From the NCBI GenBank assembly GCA_037951165.1, contig JBBDHG010000169.1:352501-416500 (forward strand): a stretch of 64,000 nucleotides of DNA. The letters run 5' to 3'. Below, in pieces: positions 37,901 to 47,699 of the stretch (position 1 is the first letter of the stretch; every line of letters starts with the position of its first letter). Source of the stretch: Lophius americanus (Eukaryota; Chordata; Actinopteri; Lophiiformes; Lophiidae). The notes under the pieces are model-generated. The model did not search any database and was not told the DNA's origin. It was given only the letters and a program-made list of their open reading frames with translations. A program made the position numbers and the translations under genes.

Positions 37901-38192
37901 GGGGGTCATCATGGAAACAGACACGCGTTCACACTCACACCTACGGGCAACTTTAGAGTCACCAATTCACCCATGAGGCATGTTTGCATGTCCGTGTGAC
38001 AAAGCTGGAGCACCCAGAGGGACACACGGTTACCTTCTCCAGTTCTTCTTCATCCTCTTCTTCTTCCTCCTCAGAGAAGTCCAGAGCCTTTTTGGAAAGA
38101 AGTGGGTGCCATTGCAGGCATTTACGCTTGGGGCGCTTGCCACTGACCTCCCCTGCAACAGGTGGCTCCTTACCGCTTCCCCCACCCTTCAT
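22997..38192 (-). CDS. bbx: HMG-box transcription factor BBX (bobby sox homologue)
   Basis: Fourteen coding exons, 5' to 3' on the minus strand: 38034-38192, 37502-37759, 33956-34160, 33797-33864, 33278-33352, 32027-32107, 30463-30528, 28804-29656, 28549-28681, 27787-27971, 27490-27579, 25453-25650, 23936-24128, 22997-23075. They total 2643 nt in one frame, 880 residues (human BBX 941). Exon 1 carries the basic KRPKRKCLQWHPLL block and a Glu/Asp run. The HMG box (about 84-152) begins RARRPMNAFLLFCKRHRSLV and spans the exon 2-3 junction at MAKE/YKDAFMKANPGYKWCP. The 853-nt exon holds TIEAVAKGAW and GSRKSERSCKGALYKTLVSE. Later landmarks are FNSLPQYSP, GSQKRKARKTKITHLVRTAD and FFSLAALAEVAAMEN, ending APTPVLISCADQ. 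The HMG box predicts nuclear DNA binding; the family is linked to cell-cycle and developmental transcription control. The exon at 33278-33352 is the least conserved; its splice sites and phases fit. Two acceptors (exon 2 at 37759, exon 12 at 25650) are tandem CAGCAG sites. Confidence 0.94.
23545..23790 (+). mobile_element. LINE 3' end in bbx last intron
   Basis: The plus strand encodes the LINE C-terminal signature AAPRLWNALPDHLRAPQ, then a GLKTFLFSR-type ending and an AT-rich tail with (TTA)n. It is the same family as the minus-strand copy at 57350-57665, with only a few substitutions in the shared part. It is 5'-truncated and lies antisense to bbx between the exons at 22997-23075 and 23936-24128. 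Confidence 0.75.
25085..25150 (+). mobile_element. Dispersed repeat, partial copy 3
   Basis: The phrase TTAAATGTCCTGC...GTGTTTGGTTGAGCATATTTTGACTGACTATTCC parallels the start of the copy at 45680 (TTTAATGTCCTG...CTGTTTGGTTGAGGATGTTTTGAGTCACTATTCC). Only the first portion is present. It sits in the bbx intron between the exons at 23936-24128 and 25453-25650. Confidence 0.5.
26830..26858. repeat. (CA)n microsatellite, imperfect
   Basis: A CA run interrupted by TACACACATACATG lies in the bbx intron between the exons at 25453-25650 and 27490-27579. The rest of that 1.8-kb intron shows no exon or repeat I can identify. Confidence 0.85.
30718..30795. mobile_element. LINE/SINE 3' end with AAT tail
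   Basis: (AAT)n is followed by TTGGATTTATATAGCGCATTTCTATGAA and GGGCGCTCAAAG. This is the familiar end of fish L2-type elements (TATATAGCGC...CACTCAAAG). The tail precedes the body on the plus strand, so the element reads on the minus strand. It lies in the bbx intron between the exons at 30463-30528 and 32027-32107. Confidence 0.6.
31116..31200. mobile_element. Terminal fragment of Tc1-type element
   Basis: The block contains AGATCAGCCATAACATTAAA followed by AACCACC and GCCTGATATTGTGCAGGACC. The terminal word matches both ends of the element at 55940-56375. Only one end is present, so this is a relic or a broken copy within a bbx intron. Confidence 0.55.
31366..31392. repeat. (TTC)n microsatellite
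   Basis: About eight TTC units followed by CTCTC lie in the bbx intron between the exons at 30463-30528 and 32027-32107. Confidence 0.85.
32574..32597. repeat. (TATG)n microsatellite
   Basis: About six TATG units, in the bbx intron between the exons at 32027-32107 and 33278-33352. Otherwise that intron is AT-rich with no recognised element. Confidence 0.85.
35130..36990 (+). mobile_element. Decayed L2-type LINE with RT remnants
   Basis: The plus strand carries scattered, frame-broken remnants of one non-LTR retrotransposon ORF2 in the right order. They are LSLKNLTAIVDELKP and LDPTDSSNF-FLSKVTEKVVF (about 35755-35957), then LTAAF and RLEECVSICGTALNWF and GSILGSIL (about 36110-36272), then RLDCWNSY (about 36605). 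Traces of the C-terminal LWNSL-type region lie near 36850-36990. Stops and frameshifts interrupt all parts, so it is dead. It lies antisense in the 3.3-kb bbx intron between the exons at 33956-34160 and 37502-37759 and accounts for much of its length. Confidence 0.8.
37846..38027 (-). mobile_element. SINE-like repeat fragment next to bbx exon 1
   Basis: This begins with (CCATCCAT)n and continues with the hallmark TTCACACTCACACCTACGGG and TTTAGAGTCACCAATTCACC, then decays through GCATGTTTGCATGTCC and GGAGCACCCAGAGGGACACA. It is an antisense member of the same repeat family as 3214-3505. Its recognisable end lies only about 6 bases from the donor of the first bbx coding exon (GT at 38033-38032). 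Confidence 0.65.
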
Positions 38193-38199
38193 GGTAGAA

Positions 38200-39278
38200 C
38201 TGCACCAGGACAGACGGGGGGGTAGGCCAAAGGACATGTGTGGAGAAAAAACAAAGTGAAAATGTGCATCCTGACATGACATCATAATCTTATGTTCTGA
38301 TTAGTTTCTGCAAAAGTGTTGTGGGTTTGCATTTGCAGTTGTTATAATGACAACCTGAATGTGATGCATTGTGGGTCGGAGTGGGTGGCTACTGCCCAGT
38401 CACTTCTACACTTGGGTGTGAATATCTGCAGATTCTTTATCACTGGCGTTGCATTCTTCGAGTTGAGTGGATGTATGAAAAACACGGGAGTTGTGTCATT
38501 CTTGTGCGTGAACTGTTGTCTCCGACTACATGGAGGACAGCCTTCCTCATTTCAAAGACTGTTTACTTTGTCTGAAGATGGTACATCAGGTCAAAGTTCA
38601 TGGTCCTAAATAATAAAATGTATGCCCCTTCAATCATCAGTCAGGACAAAAAGTGAAGAATAATAAACTACTTTTAAATCAGGTGACTTGATCAGGATTT
38701 GGTGTTTGTGTCACTCAACTGACATTATTTTAACTGAGTGCTCAGATTTTGGCAGACAGCACAGTATATGGTTAATATAGTAGCCATTTTTTCCATATCA
38801 TACAATCTTAGCTTGAACCAAAATAAATGACAAAAAAATTACATCACACTTCTACTTAGAGTACTTCATGAAAATACGCCGACAAGAGTGTAAGACTGGT
38901 GAGAAAAAAGAATATCTTAACCTTAATATGCTTTTAAATGCTGTAGAGGTTCATCTACATGCTATGAAACAAGCTATGCGCCTTTCATCAGGTTCAGGTA
39001 TGAAGAAAACAGAGTGAATGTACACGGCATGAACATTCCCTGTTTTTAATTTAAATCACATTTACATTCTACAACACTGGCCCTTATTGTTCTGTCCTTT
39101 GGCTCAAAACACTCCATGCTTTATGAATTGAGAATAAAATGCACAGAGGACATGAAATAAAAATGTATTTATAACATGTTTTTTCCACGGAAAATGACTA
39201 AAGGGCAGTGTAAAGTGGAAAAATAGGATTTTAGTTAATTTGAGATATTTCTTCTTTAAGCAAGCTGTGCATAAACAA

Positions 39279-39315
<37 letters not shown>

Positions 39316-39697
39316 CTGGAACTAAGATGCACATGTGTGTTATTTCTGTTTGATTAAAAGACCTATGTACGCACCTTATCTCTCACTGCTTTTGTGTTTA
39401 CATTGAGGATCATTCTCATTGTTATCATCCAAGCCCTATTTTCTTACACACCTGAATGTTCCTAAGAAGAATTAACGGTACCATCCTCCCAATATCCCCC
39501 ACCTCTGTGTATTCAAGCCTATCTGTGGATGTACCTGAATCAGAACTTATTTATATGTTTGCCCTTGTTCCCAACATCTTCTAAAGGCATGATTGAAATT
39601 AGCAATAAATGAATGAATGACTCCATGACAGTATTTATCACAACATCCTGCAGGCTAGACGTGAGTGTTTGCGTTCATGGGTGACAGGGATACTTAC
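38200..39697. other. bbx first-intron sequence
   Basis: This is the intron preceding the first coding exon, whose acceptor ends at 38200, seven bases upstream of the ATG. It contains an (AG)n run at about 39278-39314 and is otherwise AT-rich. No exon or named repeat is recognised. Confidence 0.5.
39278..39314. repeat. (AG)n microsatellite
   Basis: An AG dinucleotide run with one AAAG interruption. It reads as (CT)n on the bbx transcript strand, in the intron upstream of the first coding exon. Confidence 0.9.
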
Positions 39698-39775
39698 AGA
39701 AGATATAATTATGGAAATGCTGTATGAGTGATGAAGATGAATCTGCCACAGCCTTTGTCATGCAATGACGATGAC
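39698..39775 (-). other. bbx: Predicted non-coding bbx leader exon
   Basis: On the minus strand a GTGTTTTTATAG acceptor is followed by 78 bases and a strong donor (CTTCT/GTAAGTATC). It has no long frame joining the coding ATG, so it would be 5' UTR. Spacing and strand fit bbx, whose coding exon starts with an acceptor seven bases before its ATG. This is inferred from splice signals only. Confidence 0.4.
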
Positions 39776-39899
39776 CTATAAAAACACAAGACACTGCTCT
39801 CAGTCACGCGTTTATATATCTCTGCAACAATTTTGCAACGACGAGAGGCTCGGCTGTAAGGGGGAGGAAAAAAAACTTTAAAATCTGACACTGCGTAAC

Positions 39900-41110
39900 A
39901 TAAGACCTCGTCAGCTTCGTAGCACGGTGGGACATTTTGTCTGATCTGATTAACGATCACTTCAACCGTGCGGTCGATCCGCCCTTGTGGCCAAAGCATG
40001 TAGGCCAAAACCCCGAGACCACTGGATGCTTTTCATGCAGTGTTCCAGAGCCCACGTTAAACAGGAACCGCTGCGGGGAGAGCTGTAGTTGGGTTCTCAG
40101 GTGAAAGTGCTGATGCCCGGTAGGACCGACTCTCCGTCTGTCCGCGGGAGGAAAGTCTTCGTCCGCACAATAACAGCACGGAATGAGTCAAGTATCCGGA
40201 GAAAGCAACTATTTCCCCCCCCCGCTAATGCAAGCCTACCTCCGGGCACACATCCTCATCTCCGTGCAAAATGTCGATCTGAGCCCTGACAAGACAGACA
40301 AGCCGAACGAGAGTCCATCTTGCTAGGGTTTGGAGGAGAAACCCCTAAGTGCAGTAGAGTGGTGGGCTCATTAAAACTCCGACCATTTCGTCGAAATGTT
40401 TCCCCCCACGCTGGTTAATGGAAGTGAGCATTTTCTGTGCAGACACATACATCTGTGGGCAGCAGCTCCGTTTTCTAGCAGTGTGAGTAGGACTAAAAAA
40501 AAAAAAAGGCTAGTTAGCCCGCTAGCGCCACAGCCTGCTAACTGGACCTATGACGGTTTTCAACCTGCAAACGTTCCCCGGACAGTCGGAGGTAGTTCGG
40601 GAGCTGCTGGACCGGACTAACGTGTGTTTGTGGGGTTCCAGCTGCTCCATTACATTCTGTGATAGGAAGAGAGAGGGGGGGGGGTCACAGCACCTCACTG
40701 ACTAACAGAGGTTCTGACATGTATCCAAACGAGGCTGCCGCAAACACAAGTGAAGACATATTCACTGGGTCGTCTACGATTCTGCTTATCAAAGACACGC
40801 TCGAACTCACAGAGAGACGCCTGCAGGCGGACATCATGTCCGAAGCACCGATAAGAACATTTCTCCGGAGTGACTGACTGAGAGGTTGAGGAAAATTGCG
40901 ACCGGGTTTTGACAGAACATCGATAAAAGCGCCAGTTGTCTGTCACGAGCGCGTGCTTCAGGCTCGACATACCTCTAATATCCTGCTCAGACACCGGGGA
41001 GGGCCACTCATCATCGGTGCCGTCCACCTTTTCAACTTATTGACACATCATAACAGTTCAGCACTGGTTGTTTCACGGTGGCATCAAGTCCGTCCACACG
41101 AGACATGAGG
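39900..41110 (-). promoter_or_regulatory. CpG-rich candidate bbx promoter 1
   Basis: CpG dinucleotides are frequent here, unlike the AT-rich flanks. On the minus strand there are plausible first-exon donors at about 40810 (TCTCT/GTGAGTTCG) and 40968 (TTAGAG/GTATGT). Together with its position upstream of the predicted leader exon, this suggests a start region for bbx transcripts. No ATG-led protein is recognised. Confidence 0.4.
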
Positions 41111-41343
41111 AAACCGGAAACACTGCCAAATGTCACCAAAATAAAAACTCGTTATAGTTCACGTTTCCGCCAAAGTGGGGGGACTGTAACGACCCTTTAG
41201 GTCTCTAGAAATGAATTATTATCTTAAAATAAAAAAATACTATCATAAATGTATGACATAATATCTGCAAAATAATGACATAGTATCTTAAGAAATTGTT
41301 ATATCAAAATAGGACTTGTATTTCTCTAAATAATGACTTGGGT

Positions 41344-42170
41344 TATATTCACACTGCAGGAAGAATGTGTTCAGAGTCTGATTTTCATCTTATATTTGAC
41401 TTTTTCATTGCAGTATTAGCGGTACAAACCACAAGGAATCTGATCTTTTCCAGTTTCGAGTCGCTCCATTTCAAGTTTTGGTCCCAAATCAGACACAAGT
41501 CGGATTGTTTTTGCGAAGAGAACTTTACGTCTGAGCAGTTGGAACACATGAAAATTTCAGCACAGATTTGAAAGCTATAAAAAGCCTCATGTAATGCATT
41601 TTATTTGTATTTTGTTTAAAAATAATAATCAGCTTAGGTTGTTGCTTTTCTGCTATTTTTAAGTCATCTTCTGTGCTTGATAGTAGGCAAAACTGTTGTA
41701 AATCAAAGTTATTTTAAAAATCCGCACAAGTTTCTGAGAAAGAAATCACAACCTGAACGCGGGATTAAATAATTTTGTGTCCGAATGCAGCATCAGTTAT
41801 CAGTCTGTCTCTCCATTCGTTTTTAATTGATTTTTTGTCTGGACCACACTTTAATTTCTTCAACCTTTGCACATAAATGAACCGTGGTAAGTAGTTTTAC
41901 CTTTTGACAATACAATTTCTCTCCTAACATGCAGTGGCAACATGTGACGTGTATGACCAAGACACATGTGATTTAAAAAGCAGGAAGAAGCCCAGGAGAA
42001 AAGAATCATCCAAAAATATCTGCATCCTAGCGAGGATGCCTGAGGTTCGGTAGTTCCTTACCCTCCCAGCAGAGGACATGATCAACTTTTGTGCAACAGG
42101 GAAGTAAAAGGTTGTTTTTAAAAAGGGCTGTTTCATTTCTATCCAACTCATCCAGTTGGATAAAGTTTTA
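41344..42170. other. Non-coding, AT-rich
   Basis: No exon is recognised. A segment near 41344-41580 loosely resembles the possible transposon relic at 5280-5497. The sequence lies upstream of candidate promoter 1 and within the predicted long first intron of bbx if transcription starts near 44.4 kb. Confidence 0.3.
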
Positions 42171-42179
42171 CATTCATTT

Positions 42180-42440
42180 TGGTAATACTATGAACCTGTT
42201 TTTGTAAAATTATGCCTTAATTCTATTAAGATCATGACTTCATATTTGCAATAATATGACTTTATTCTTCTAATAGTTTGACTCCATTCTCGTATTGACT
42301 CCATTTTTTTTTTATCTTAACTTTCCCGTAATTTTATGACTATATTCTTCTAATATGATTATTTAATCATGTAATATTATTACTCTTTTCTTGTAAGATT
42401 ATGACTTAATTCAGGAAAGAATATGGCATTTTAATCAAAC
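42180..42440. repeat. Degenerate ~22-bp tandem repeat
   Basis: Variants of TTATGACTTTATTCTTCTAA recur about a dozen times with many substitutions and small indels (for example at about 42258, 42336 and 42395). It resembles the ATTATGACTTTATTCTCGTAA-type tandem repeats known from other fish. It is heavily decayed and AT-rich. Confidence 0.6.
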
Positions 42441-42894
42441 AATTAAAACTTTATTCTTCATTCTTCAGATTTTTCTCATTATGTGACATTAATTAAGCCT
42501 TAAAGGTTCATATATGGACCTTTTTGTAAAAAAGGAAATCATCTTAAACAAAAACAACACCCGTAATGCTGCTGTGGAGCTTTCTTTTCTAATCTATCTG
42601 AACATGAATCTCCTAATGCTCATAAAACTGCAGTCGAAAAGATATTTGACACAATGTTTGTTTGCATGTGCAATTAAAACATTCTCAGCAAAATACAAAT
42701 CCAACCAGCAGGGGAGTTGAGCCGAAACTTGATGAGCGATTACATGCGGCCCTTCAATTTGGTATGATCGAGATCATTTGTATCCTAAAAAGCCCTGAAT
42801 CAATCAACAGCACGGAATTAATAAAGTATCCGGATACTTTACTAAGTCAGTTTTGTCAAAGCAACATTGATCACTTCAACCCCTCAGTGTTTTC

Positions 42895-43010
42895 ACCTGA
42901 AGACCCGTAATCAGGGTTCTACCTTCAGAACTGAAGAAGCCTCTTGGATGAGAGGTGCAACGTCTTCAAGCAAAACAGAAGTCAAGTTGTTTTGGATTCA
43001 ACTCACATGG
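42895..43010 (+). mobile_element. Dispersed repeat fragment
   Basis: The phrases AACTGAAGAAGCCTCTTGG, ATGAGAGGTG and AACGTCTTCAAGCAAAAC are familiar from an abundant interspersed fish element. I cannot assign its class with confidence. Only this part is clear, and it lies in the predicted bbx leader intron. Confidence 0.4.
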
Positions 43011-43535
43011 ATTGGACAACTAAATATTGGTGTATGTCACAACGGAAGGTTGTAATGTATGCATAAAGCTCCGCCTAGTGGACATAGGTGGTATTGTGAT
43101 GCCGAAATCCCTCTCTGGTGCTAAAATGCGTTTGGCACATATTGGGTCCACTGACTATCCAACTGTGCCAAAATGGAGAGAATGTCTGGAACAGGAAAAG
43201 GAACATAATGTATTTCACTGCACATCATACCTGTAAGACTGTGTATGTGACAAAGAAACGTGAACACAAAAAAAAAAATCTGTGTATTATAGCATGTACT
43301 TTGTGGCATTTGAATCTGCTGCAGTAGTGACCAAAGACTTTCTGACTAAAGTCATGATTGTTCTGCTTGGTGTTACTCTATAAAAAAAGCATGGTACAGC
43401 CTTTTTGCTCTATAAAAAATAAGACATTGATAGAAATATTGAAAATCTTTTTGTGTGTTTTTAATTACCGATTACACACATATGGTAAAAGGTAAAATGT
43501 TACTTACACTGAATATAAATAATTAGAGATCTTAC

Positions 43536-43556
43536 CTGTCCATAGACACCTAGGTT
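43536..43556 (-). other. bbx: Predicted 21-nt bbx leader microexon
   Basis: On the minus strand TTTATTTGCAG is followed by AACCTAGGTGTCTATGGACAG and the donor GTAAGATC. Both splice signals are good and the donor is near consensus. The exon is only 21 nt, so it could be a chance pair of sites. If real it would join the first exon near 44.3 kb to the downstream leader exon. Confidence 0.3.
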
Positions 43557-43769
43557 CTGCAAATAAATGTATTATTATTATTATTAAATACATCTGATAG
43601 TTGTGGAGCGAATTCAAGTTTATTTCAGGTATTTATTTCAGGCGACACTAAACTTAAAATAACCATAGGGTTTAAACCGTCAATACCGTCATGTCTAATA
43701 CTAGTTTTACATTAAATTAGTGCATTTTCAGCATCCAGTATAAGTTCTCTAAAATACTATTATTTTCAG

Positions 43770-44460
43770 TCGTAGCCGGAAGTTGTCGATGCTCCTGTGT
43801 CTCACTTCACGGCGGCACTTAAACGCAGCACTTGCTAAATGATGAATGTAACTGTCGGCGAAGGCGACACATAAAACGACCTCAACCCACAAAAATAACA
43901 CTGCAGTGCGTTGAACATGACATAAATACAGACTAGTTAAGTCATATAATCTAATAAAAATCACTTTCGTTTGCCTCGAGATGGCAGAAAATTCTCCTCT
44001 CGGCTAACGTTCTATCCCTCCCCTCCCCCGGTTCGCAAAGTGTTCAGAGCCAGGATGGCCTATACTCGCTAAGACCCCGTCTTAACTTCACCTTTTAGCT
44101 CTGTCCAATAGTCAAAGGTCACCTAAAAGATGGAGGCTACACCAGAAAACCCAGATAACGACTCTCCAAACAATCTTACTCAGTTGAGTTACTTCTTGTC
44201 ACAGGCTTCCTGGGTGCTTGTGCGCGTGACAACTGATGAAAAATGTGACAGAAATGTGTAACGACATTTAGCCAGTACGTACCTGTCAGCAGAAGCGTGA
44301 AGCACGATCAGGTCTTCGCTTAATTCTTCTTACAAACCGGGAAATTATCAACAGTTTAGCAGAATACTGTACACATTGAAAACATCCACCTCCTCATGTT
44401 ATACTGTCTGTGAGTGGACGCTCGTTAAGATGGACAGCGTCGTTCCGCCAATCACAGGCG
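43770..44460 (-). promoter_or_regulatory. CpG-rich candidate bbx promoter 2
   Basis: The region is GC- and CpG-richer than its surroundings, with a C-rich run at about 44012-44030. On the minus strand a near-consensus donor (CTGACAG/GTACGTAC) ends a possible first exon at 44283, and a CCAAT-type box (ATTGG) lies on the same strand near 44450. It is a plausible distal start site for bbx. The divergent side shows no plus-strand gene. Confidence 0.4.
44283..44460 (-). other. bbx: Predicted bbx first non-coding exon
   Basis: The donor at 44282 reads CTGCTGACAG/GTACGTAC on the minus strand. The upstream limit is unknown and set by the end of the CpG-rich zone. It contains no long open frame and would be 5' UTR. 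This is inference from composition, donor quality and gene orientation. Confidence 0.3.
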
Positions 44461-44844
44461 AGCTTACATTCTAGTTTGTAAAGATTAGTTCGACTACCTT
44501 TCATTTAATGTGCAGGACATGTGGGTGAATGTAGGCCCAAACAGAGGTGCTAAAAGTCCACATATGCTGTACCGTAAAAGAAGTAGACTTGCTTTGGTGA
44601 ATAAAAACTTGGTAAAAGCAGAAGTATGGATTCAGCTACTATATCAAGTCAAAGTGAAATATCCTCCTGGGAACTGATGGAAAAACGTGTCTTTCAATTC
44701 TTTTTTTGTTTTTATCACTTACATTTTTTAATATTTTTTGTGCAAACCCCCCCTCAAAAAAACTAAAAGAAACAGGAAATCTTAGAGGATCAAAACAATA
44801 GAATTTGGCTGTTGTGTATTATAAACATAATTACATGAATTCAT

Positions 44845-45005
44845 TATCCTTGACCTTTATCCTGATAAAGCTGCAGGGACTGAAGCCTGACTTTGACTTT
44901 GGGCGAGAGGTAGGTTACTGCCTGGATGAGTCGCCAGTTCATCACAGGGAGACAAATGGAGTTTAGGGCCTAGCGTCCGATCTTGGAAGCCCAAACCGCT
45001 TTAAA
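44845..45005 (-). mobile_element. SINE-like repeat fragment (antisense)
   Basis: CATTATCCTTGACC...CTGAAGCCTGACTTTGACTTTGGGCGAGAGG...GAGTCGCCAGTTCATCACAGGG aligns with the reverse complement of the 3' half of the element at 3214-3505, whose ends read GGATAGGCTCCAGCC and GATAATGAAT. It is a decayed partial copy. Confidence 0.6.
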
Positions 45006-45679
45006 CTTGAATTAAAAAACCCAACAAATCTTTATTGTGCGTTTCTTAGTTGTTGTTGTGTAGTATTGGAAAGTGTAATGACTTCAGTAGTAGTGGAATG
45101 CCATGGAATCAGTATTACTGCACAATACGTATCTTTGTGTTTGATACTTTATTCTTTATAATACATTCCTGCTTTCACTTAAGTGAGATTTATTAGTGCT
45201 TTTACTGAAGTGAAGGGTCTGAGTACGTTATTCACCACTGTGTGTTTGTAATCTCCAAAGAATGCCATTTTACTGCCCGGCCAAGCTTTTGATTATTCAG
45301 TTCTTCTGACGTTATATTAAATCAGACCTTTCCAGCTCTCCCTGCAGGTACGTACAGTTTCTGTGAGCACCCCGCTGGTTGGTTGATTGAATCAGTCAAT
45401 CAGGAGGCAACGCATGACCACACTGTCGCAATCGCGATTATTCCCTTTAGGTTGCATAACTGTCGCAAACAATTAGAAGAAAATTTGAAATATCAGCTCT
45501 CCATGGAAGACGTTCATCTGAGGCGTTGTGAAAAATAGCAACAGTTTTTGAGTTACGCCCCAGTAACCATGTCTATAACCTCCTCCTCTTCCTCCTCTTG
45601 CTCAATTTGCTCTTGGTGGTGGATAATAAAAAGTACTTGTCTGATATGAAATCAATAAATTTAAATAAATAATTTATGT

Positions 45680-46080
45680 TTAACGCTTTAATGTCCTGTT
45701 CAACTGTTTGGTTGAGGATGTTTTGAGTCACTATTCCGTGTAAAAAAAAATCTGTTGCACCTGTTTATAATGTAACACAGTGGTAACATGTACATGCTAA
45801 AGAGTAAGGGGCCAAGCAGGGAGCCCTGGGGGACACCACAAGTCAAGGGGCCCACTGAAAAGGTGGCCTTATCCATCGTTTATTAGAAAGTCCTATTTGA
45901 TGAGTGGAATTTTTATGTGTTTATTATTTTTTGGGGTATATTGAAGCATGTTAGGACTTATTAAACATAATTATGTAAATTGATACAACCAGAAAAAAGT
46001 CTAATTAGGGTCAAATAGTTTTGTAACAAATATGCTTTACTTCTTTTTCCACCACAGCACAGTAAACAATGGCTTGTATT
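45680..46080 (+). mobile_element. Dispersed repeat, copy 2 of a three-copy family
   Basis: This aligns with 19141-19520 along its whole length in the same orientation, and its first part with 25085-25150. It contains GGAGCCCTGGGGGACACCAC and AGTCTAATTAGGGTCAAATA. The flank at 46258-46285 is a TA run. No coding capacity is seen. Confidence 0.6.
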
Positions 46081-46257
46081 GTATCGAATTCAACAAAACA
46101 AGGATAAATGTCAAATTAAAGTGGTATTTGTTAATGAGTTAACAAAAAAAAAGATTTTCCTTCACGATGGATCTGTTTTTCTATTATTTCTAATACCTTA
46201 TTCTTGAAATAAGAGATGATATGTAAGATGTAATTAGTTGGCAAATCTCATTTTGAT

Positions 46258-46285
46258 CTATATATATATATATATATATATATAT
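46258..46285. repeat. (TA)n microsatellite
   Basis: Fourteen TA units follow the dispersed repeat at 45680-46080. The sequence to the right, up to 46730, is AT-rich with no recognised element. Confidence 0.9.
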
Positions 46286-46744
46286 TATGATTATTAGGAA
46301 GTGTTATGTCTCAGAATAAGTCAGTAATACTAAAAAATGAGATTTATTCTTGTGTTTTCCCTTTTAAAGCAGCTTTTTCTTTTCATACACGCAAACGTCC
46401 TCATTTCAGGAGCATTTAACGTCTTCTAAATTGCATAACGGCGACACTGTTCTAGATGTGAGACTATCATGTTCTTGAAATAAGATTAAAAAGGGACATT
46501 GAAGAATTTTAAGATGGATTATGTCTTTAAGTTAGCTGGAAACACTAATTCTGAGTATATGAGATATTTTCATTATTTGATTTAACACGATATTCAAGAT
46601 GCTTTGTCTTAAAAGAAGTCCATATAATTGACAGAAATGTCCCTTGTTAAGTGAATGTGTCTTGTATAAAGAGAAATGAGATATTTTGACAGATATACTC
46701 GGTAAGATTTTGAGTTTTTGCTGTGTAATACTATATCTACTCTG

Positions 46745-47690
46745 GACCGTATTACTTGGCCTCCAGTTCTACTGTGAGGAAACAGGGAGTTATTTTCAAC
46801 CACGATAAGTCCTCTACGTCCCACAGAAATCACATTTCAAGGACTGCCTTCTTTTGTCAGTGTGATATCAACAAAATTAGACACATCGTGTCTCAAAAAT
46901 ATGCAGAAAAGTTCGTCCGCAACAACGAATAGGGCTCTAAAGATTTTCCATCTGGTGCAGGATTCTGCTGCACATGCAGGGGAAATGACATATGTGTCCT
47001 AAACCCGGCATCCCTACAGTCACTCCGCTGTAAAATCAAGACTCAGATTCTAAATCCTTCCTCTCACTTCTCTTTGTCCTCACAAAGAAATAAAAACTGT
47101 AAAAAAAAAAAGTTTTATTTTTTTAATATATTTGATATATTTATTCACTTAATTTCACTTATTGAAACTCTTTTATTAAACAATACATTCAATCGGATTT
47201 ATTTTTATGAAAATATAAATCAGCTATATAGCTCAACCTTTTGGCAAAGCACTTTCTTGGAAAACTATTTGACCCTGATTAGACTTTTTCTTTTTCTTCC
47301 GACTTTCTTAAAGCTACGGTTAATGCCTCCCGAGGTATGCCCCAGGGCTCCGCTCTCGGCCCCTTACTCTTTTAAACGTAAACATGCTGCTCGGTCATAT
47401 GATACATATCATACAGAGTCGAGCGACATTTTTCAGGAAGAGATAGTGACTCTAAATGTGTGCAACCAAACATTTGAGCAGGACATTAAAAGATTATAGC
47501 TCCCTGTTAACCAACTAGAACATTACACTCCCACGATGCAACAGTACTTTTAGCCCCCAGAGTCTCCAAAAGTAGAATGGGAGCTGTAGCCTTGGAGTAT
47601 CAGGCTTCTTCTCTCTTGTGGAACCACCTGAAACCATCTTCCAGGCTCAGTCTGGGAGGAGGACACCTTCACTTTGGACCTGCTGGAGGA
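46745..47690 (+). mobile_element. Mosaic of decayed LINE fragments
   Basis: Three L2/CR1-type ORF2 signatures are visible on the plus strand in broken frames: GVIFNHDKS followed by KIRHIVSQKYAEK (about 46785-46915), MPQGSALGPL (about 47335-47368), and PRVSKSRMGA with LLWNHL (about 47555-47630). In an intact element the PQGS motif precedes the GVIF motif, so at least two separate insertions or a rearrangement are present. All are dead. Confidence 0.65.
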
Positions 47691-47699
47691 TTCTATCTT

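Noticed and set aside
37465..38259. Plus-strand open frames of 81-108 codons
   Set aside because: Antisense shadows of the first two bbx coding exons and the repeat fragment between them.
40695..41027. Minus-strand 110-codon frame in the CpG-rich zone
   Set aside because: It has no conventional ATG at its start, no recognisable domain, and lies in a probable promoter or leader region; GC-rich sequence easily yields such frames.
47074..47499. Plus-strand 141-codon frame
   Set aside because: It crosses the LINE mosaic; its recognisable part is a reverse-transcriptase motif remnant and the rest is AT-rich low-complexity sequence.
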